Source: Bacillota bacterium (lineage in GTDB: Bacteria > Bacillota > Clostridia > Christensenellales > Aristaeellaceae). From it: a stretch of DNA of 64,000 bases. Made by a program: the position numbers and the translations under genes. The DNA is taken from the NCBI GenBank assembly GCA_023436585.1, contig JAEZIN010000028.1, positions 248,001 to 312,000 on the forward strand, read 5' to 3'. Shown here one piece after another: positions 60,830 to 64,000 of the stretch (within the stretch, counting starts at the first letter, position 1; each line of letters begins with the position of its first letter). Below the pieces are notes generated by a model. It saw only the letters and a list, made by a program, of their open reading frames with translations. It searched no databases and was not told where the DNA came from.

Positions 60830-61188
60830 TTTTTTTCGGCCTTCTCCTTGCCCTTGGGCTGTTTGTGCAGCATCTCATCCATAGCGGCGTTGGCCAGCTC
60901 CTGGGCCTCAGTCATGTGGACGCAGTCCATCAGCTGATCTGCCGTGATCTCCACGCCCCCGGCGCGGATCATGCAGGCGATGACCACCGCCTGGCGGTTC
61001 CACGACATGGGTTTCCCCGGATTGCCATCTTCATCCTCAACGCCGGCAATCTCCTTGATGATGGCAGGGTAGGGCGTATCCAGTTCCCTTTCCATCGAAG
61101 CCGCTGCCCGCATGTTGAAAAGCAGCGGGAAGGTGGTGCCGTTAATGGTAACCGTGCTGGGCTCCAGCATGTTCAGTACGTGATCCAT
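60823..61188 (-). CDS. Phage tail assembly chaperone (G part)
   Basis: The 121-residue protein (NMLEPSTVTINGTTFPLLFNMRAAASMERELDTPYPAI...) has the usual position just after the major tail protein and the usual all-helical second half (TADQLMDCVHMTEAQELANAAMDEML). Its last codons contain a slippery heptamer. In siphophages this gene's frameshift product loads the tape-measure protein during tail assembly. GGGGGG lies seven bases before the ATG. Confidence 0.82.
   Translation of the reverse strand: MDHVLNMLEPSTVTINGTTFPLLFNMRAAASMERELDTPYPAIIKEIAGVEDEDGNPGKPMSWNRQAVVIACMIRAGGVEITADQLMDCVHMTEAQELANAAMDEMLHKQPKGKEKAEKNG
60829..60835 (-). promoter_or_regulatory. Programmed -1 ribosomal frameshift site
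   Basis: On the minus strand the sequence A AAA AAC sits in the correct frame (GAA AAA AAC) two codons before the G-part stop. It is an X XXY YYZ heptamer. The -1 frame is open behind it. Confidence 0.8.
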
Positions 61189-61191
61189 TGC

Positions 61192-61857
61192 TTAGCCCCC
61201 CTGCGGTACATCCGCTTCCGTGGCGGCCAGCGCCTCGATCTGGGCGATGGTGTAGGGTAGCGCGCCGAAGAACTGTTCCACCGTCAAAGGCACCTTGCCG
61301 GTGGCCACGTCGCTGGTGGCGTAGCGGACGCGCCATACGCCTTCATGGGTGGGCATCACCTCAATGGCCTTACTGACCTGGGGATCCGCGTCGCTGTCGT
61401 CAGAAGTGGCGTATTCCGATTGGCCCTCGATCATCTTGCAGCGCGGGTGGAAGAAGTACACCAGGCCGCCGTCGCTGTTCTCCATGAAGTAACCGGTAGC
61501 AAACTCCGCACCTTTGTCGTTGTTTTTGCTGTAGGCCATGGAACTGCTGGGCTTATGCGTGCCCAGAGCCTTGTCTTCGATATCCCTGGGGAGCGCCACC
61601 ACGTCGGTGGTCAACTGAGCGCCCCTGGTGTTCTGGGTGATGTCGTAGGTCAGGCCGCTGGCAAAGATCTTGCTGCTGCCGACATCCGGAGCGACGCCCA
61701 GCTTCTTCACAATGGGCAGCCGATAGATCTTGTTATTCTCGCCATCTTTCTCCCAAACAGGGGCCTGGCCAGGCTCTTGGCTTGCGAAAAAGGCCATAAG
61801 CATGTCCCGGATGGTGAGCAAGTATTCCGGAGCTTTGATGATAATGGTACTTGCCAT
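61192..61857 (-). CDS. Phage major tail protein
   Basis: The 221-residue protein (MASTIIIKAPEYLLTIRDML..., LPIVKKLGVAPDVGSSKIFASGLTYDITQNTRGAQLTTDVVALP, GYFMENSDGGLVYFFHPRCKM) matches the phi13-type major tail protein family and has a typical length. AAGGAGG lies six bases before the ATG. It forms the tail tube of a siphophage. Chaperone gene next, gp10 gene before it. Confidence 0.85.
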   Translation of the reverse strand: MASTIIIKAPEYLLTIRDMLMAFFASQEPGQAPVWEKDGENNKIYRLPIVKKLGVAPDVGSSKIFASGLTYDITQNTRGAQLTTDVVALPRDIEDKALGTHKPSSSMAYSKNNDKGAEFATGYFMENSDGGLVYFFHPRCKMIEGQSEYATSDDSDADPQVSKAIEVMPTHEGVWRVRYATSDVATGKVPLTVEQFFGALPYTIAQIEALAATEADVPQGG

Positions 61858-61878
61858 GGGGCTACCTCCTTTTGTAGA

Positions 61879-62322
61879 TCAAAATGGATCTCCCGCGCTG
61901 TCCAATATGGCCAGTGCGCGCTTGGCCATAAGTTCCGCAATGTATTCGCCGGCGGCATCATAGGCAACATGCATGTGCCTCAGCTGCCGCTTGTGGCTGT
62001 TTTCCAGAATCGGTCCATAGGTGCTGGTGTATACCTTCTTGGGGCCTTTCGTTGGGCGGGCAAGCTTGCGCCATCCAAAGTCAACCCCCAGGATATCGTC
62101 ACCGATAAGCCCTTCCCGTAAAAACTTGTATCCTATGGATTTTCGCAGCTGGCCGGACCGGTCATGGCCATCCAGATTTACTGTCATGGTGTAAACCATG
62201 GCTTCCGAACCTTCCGCCAGGATCTCCTTCAGCTGCTCATTTGTGATAGCCCGGGCGTAATGCTGCAGATCCTTCAGCAGCTCCTTGGCCCCATCAAACA
62301 CCTTCCCTTTATGCCTGGCCAT
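61879..62322 (-). CDS. HK97 gp10-like head-tail/tail-completion protein
   Basis: The 147-residue protein opens MARHKGKVFDGAKELLKDLQHYARAI and has KKVYTSTYGPILENSHKRQLRHMHVAYDAA, the pattern of HK97 gp10 proteins that join head and tail. GGCAGGTG precedes the ATG. Order in the module fits: head closure, terminator-type protein, tail tube. Confidence 0.8.
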   Translation of the reverse strand: MARHKGKVFDGAKELLKDLQHYARAITNEQLKEILAEGSEAMVYTMTVNLDGHDRSGQLRKSIGYKFLREGLIGDDILGVDFGWRKLARPTKGPKKVYTSTYGPILENSHKRQLRHMHVAYDAAGEYIAELMAKRALAILDSAGDPF

Positions 62323-62325
62323 GCG

Positions 62326-62685
62326 CTACACCTGCCTTTTCAGCAGCAGATAAACCAGCACTTGCCGGCGGTTCGTATCAGTCATCCATGCTTCCGGACC
62401 GGGCTTCGCGGAAGAGGCTCCGGAGGCCTTCAGCGCGTCAATGATGTTTTGCCGCCTCTGCTGCCATGCGCTGCCGTCCTTGGCCCACAGCATCACCGTT
62501 ACCCTGGCGCTTTGCCGTATGACCCGCCCACTAGCGTAGAAATTAGTTACGGATGTTTGCTGCCAGGTGATATAGTCGCTGTCGTTCACCTGCTGCCGCA
62601 TAGGCTCTTCGCTTAAGGGTAGCTGCAGGCTGGCCAGGGCATTATCCATCCAGGCATTCACATCCCATGCGTCAGCCACCGCCAT
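62326..62685 (-). CDS. Phage tail terminator-like protein
   Basis: The 119-residue protein (WDVNAWMDNALASLQLPLSEEPMRQ...NRRQVLVYLLLKRQV) lies where tail-terminator/neck proteins (gp11-like) are found and has similar length and fold pattern. The start overlaps the head-closure gene by 14 bp. A GTG two codons downstream fits the GGAGGG site better, so the start is uncertain. Confidence 0.65.
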   Translation of the reverse strand: MAVADAWDVNAWMDNALASLQLPLSEEPMRQQVNDSDYITWQQTSVTNFYASGRVIRQSARVTVMLWAKDGSAWQQRRQNIIDALKASGASSAKPGPEAWMTDTNRRQVLVYLLLKRQV

Positions 62686-63037
62686 ACCCCTCCATTTCGC
62701 GCATCACCGCCCGGATCTCCGTGAAGCCACGGCGGGGCTTGTCCTTGATGGGAACGCCAATGGCATCGTATGCCTGACAACCTTCCAACACTCGAAGGCC
62801 GCTGCCCAGCGTTTTGCTCGTTGGCGTCCGTATGGTAAAGGTCACGGAAAGCTCGCTTTGGTTGGCTGCCGCCTGGTGGAATTCCCTGTTGCCCATGTCC
62901 TTGCGGGATGCCCAGCAGCCGCCGTCCTCCGGCTGCCCATACAGGTTGTGCCATTCATCCGTGGAGCTCCCGCCGGCGATTTTGACTTCACGCACCTGCA
63001 GCACAATCCAGTGGTTCATTTCTCCCGTTCCTCGCAT
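62672..63037 (-). CDS. Phage head closure (head-tail joining) protein
   Basis: The 121-residue protein (MRGTGEMNHWIVLQVREV..., DGGCWASRKDMGNREFHQAAANQSELSVTFTIR, ...VLEGCQAYDAIGVPIKDKPRRGFTEIRAV) matches the SPP1 gp16/HK97 head-closure family pattern: a small beta barrel. AGGGGG lies eight bases before the ATG. Confidence 0.75.
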   Translation of the reverse strand: MRGTGEMNHWIVLQVREVKIAGGSSTDEWHNLYGQPEDGGCWASRKDMGNREFHQAAANQSELSVTFTIRTPTSKTLGSGLRVLEGCQAYDAIGVPIKDKPRRGFTEIRAVMREMEGYGGG

Positions 63038-63049
63038 ATCATGAACCCC

Positions 63050-63319
63050 CTATCTCAGCTGCAGGATGATGCTGTTCAAACCGTGTGCCAGCGTCTCCTT
63101 AACGGTGCCTATGACCTGCACTTCCCGGTTGTCGTACCAGTCCATGGCCAGCATGTACACCCCAAGCTCATATAAGGCATCCTGCTCAGCCGGTTCCGGC
63201 ACGCCGCCATTGGCAAAATACTTCTTGGCGGCATTCAGGCAAAGCGTGGCCACCTCTTCCTGCCAGGTCTCCGCCGTGGCATAGCCGTATGACCGCATAC
63301 CGCTTATTGTTACCGCCAC
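63050..63319 (-). CDS. Phage head-tail connector (gp6-like)
   Basis: The 89-residue helical protein (ISGMRSYGYATAETWQEEVATLCLNAAKKYFANGGV, LYELGVYMLAMDWYDNRE) is typical of the HK97 gp6/phi1 connector family. It starts at a GTG behind AAGGAGG. The 79-bp gap before it contains a strong hairpin (CCGCGCCGG/CCGGCGCGG). Confidence 0.8.
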   Translation of the reverse strand: MAVTISGMRSYGYATAETWQEEVATLCLNAAKKYFANGGVPEPAEQDALYELGVYMLAMDWYDNREVQVIGTVKETLAHGLNSIILQLR

Positions 63320-63398
63320 GGTGATCCCTCCTTACTTGTTAACCGCGCCGGCGTATTGAACACCGGCGCGGATGTCATATGCAAGATACCTGAATGGA

Positions 63399-63851
63399 TC
63401 AGCCGCCAGAAACGACAGCCTTCTTTGCCAGGCGGAAGGCACTGCGGAGCCGGATTTGCACGTCAAACCAGTGATTGAGCGTGAACAGGCGGTTTCGGGT
63501 GGTGACATCCTTGTCCGTATCATACAGCGGCGGGCAGTCAAAATTCAGATGCAGATAGCGGAAGTCGCCAACCACAGGCGTTGTGGCCTTGGAGCAGAAG
63601 GCAACCTTGAAGCCCAACACATCCTCCGGCTTTTTGCCGAAAAGGCTTTCAGTGTTGGATAGAGCGCGGATCATCGCGAAATAGTCCTGACGGCGCATGG
63701 CACAAATGGCGTTATCCTGGTACATGTCTTCCAAGTCGCCAAAGGCATCGATAATGGCGTCCAGCAGCGTTTCGGCTTGCACGGTTAATGAACCAAATGT
63801 GCCAACACATACGGCCTTAACCCTTTCTTTGCTTGTGACTGCTTTTGTCAT
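63399..63851 (-). CDS. Phage capsid-type protein, unusually short
   Basis: The 150-residue protein (MTKAVTSKERVKAVCVGTFGSL..., AICAMRRQDYFAMIRALSN, GFKVAFCSKATTPVVGDFRYLHLNFD, ...NRLFTLNHWFDVQIRLRSAFRLAKKAV) resembles only the C-terminal half of HK97-type major capsid proteins (arrow of RxxYF, GxxV, R/AFRL). It has its own GGAAGGGAG ribosome site and start at 63851. The expected N-terminal half (~150 residues) is not upstream in frame. It could be a truncated capsid or a distinct small protein; capsid identity is tentative. Confidence 0.5.
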   Translation of the reverse strand: MTKAVTSKERVKAVCVGTFGSLTVQAETLLDAIIDAFGDLEDMYQDNAICAMRRQDYFAMIRALSNTESLFGKKPEDVLGFKVAFCSKATTPVVGDFRYLHLNFDCPPLYDTDKDVTTRNRLFTLNHWFDVQIRLRSAFRLAKKAVVSGG

Positions 63852-63873
63852 AGGTGTTTCTCCCTTCCTTTTG

Positions 63874-64000
63874 CTATTTGTCAACCCTTTCGAACACTGG
63901 CACCAGCCGCCCCACGTACTTGTACCCCTTAATCTTCAGCCCCTCCGGCCTGAACTGCGTATCAGGGAGCACTGGCTGAAGGAAAGGCGGCTTCCCACCG
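63874..64000 (-). CDS. Partial phage gene, C-terminal end
   Basis: The window cuts this gene. Its last 41 codons read GGKPPFLQPVLPDTQFRPEG, LKIKGYKYVGRLVPVFERVD then Lys and a stop at 63874-63876. It lies upstream of the capsid-type gene on the same strand. I do not recognise the family from the fragment. Confidence 0.55.
   Translation of the reverse strand, partial: GGKPPFLQPVLPDTQFRPEGLKIKGYKYVGRLVPVFERVDK

Overview
The window looks like a chromosomal segment of an uncultured carbohydrate-degrading Clostridia-type Firmicute. The basis is strong AGGAGG-type ribosome sites, DeoR/LacI regulators next to sugar ABC transporters, a CGAAC-type (Firmicute) LexA box, Clostridia-style Ig-like Big_2 proteins and a Gram-positive-type siphophage. 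A Christensenellales-like lineage is only a guess from protein style. All three extracellular solute-binding proteins have ordinary signal peptides with no lipobox cysteine, which is odd for a single-membrane Firmicute.

Region A (2-19746) holds two parallel sugar-uptake modules. Each combines an ABC importer (binding protein plus two permeases, no ATPase), a TIM-barrel sugar isomerase/epimerase-like protein and PF12831-type FAD oxidoreductases. Module 1 (2-9914) is divergent from a LacI-type regulator that is fused to a complete solute-binding-protein-like domain. Module 2 (10043-19746) adds an SGNH esterase and a GpsA-like dehydrogenase. It is divergent from a DeoR regulator and a BadF-type sugar kinase, with two near-consensus promoters whose -10 boxes overlap.

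Region B (about 20300-43530) is bounded by a decayed tRNA-Ser copy on the left and an intact tRNA-Ser on the right, which share promoter and 5' half. It carries decaying genes (IS3 transposase, ribulose-phosphate epimerase, an alcohol dehydrogenase/ribokinase deletion fusion, a DUF4091 gene). It also carries a roughly 15-kb leftward operon with ABC importer including ATPase, class II aldolase, FGGY kinase, galactitol-1-phosphate-type dehydrogenase, PfkB kinase, AP-superfamily phosphodiesterase, esterase and glycerol-1-phosphate-type dehydrogenase. This suggests uptake of a polyol or glycerophospho-polyol that is phosphorylated, oxidised, phosphorylated again and split by the aldolase. A second small module pairs a SorE-like sorbose-1-phosphate reductase with a PfkB kinase. 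Both modules face their own DeoR regulators.

Region C (43549-51886) has two tRNA-Ser genes, a cluster of GTGTTAT repeats, an SOS cassette (YedK-type DNA-protein crosslink protein, Y-family polymerase under a LexA box, two small proteins), and a 1329-residue secreted repeat protein followed by a small secreted protein.

Region D (51942-64000) is the lysis end of a siphophage-like prophage, read leftward: capsid-related, connector, closure, gp10, tail terminator, major tail protein, tail chaperone with a programmed -1 frameshift site, then endolysin and holin with no tape-measure gene between. Next to the holin lies a visibly AT-rich cargo block (52.8-58.8 kb). It encodes a C5 cytosine methyltransferase, a GHKL (MORC/MutL-like) ATPase fused to a TIR-like domain, a DUF2971 protein, an HNH endonuclease and a membrane/coiled-coil protein. 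This is the best candidate for an under-described anti-phage or restriction system in the window.
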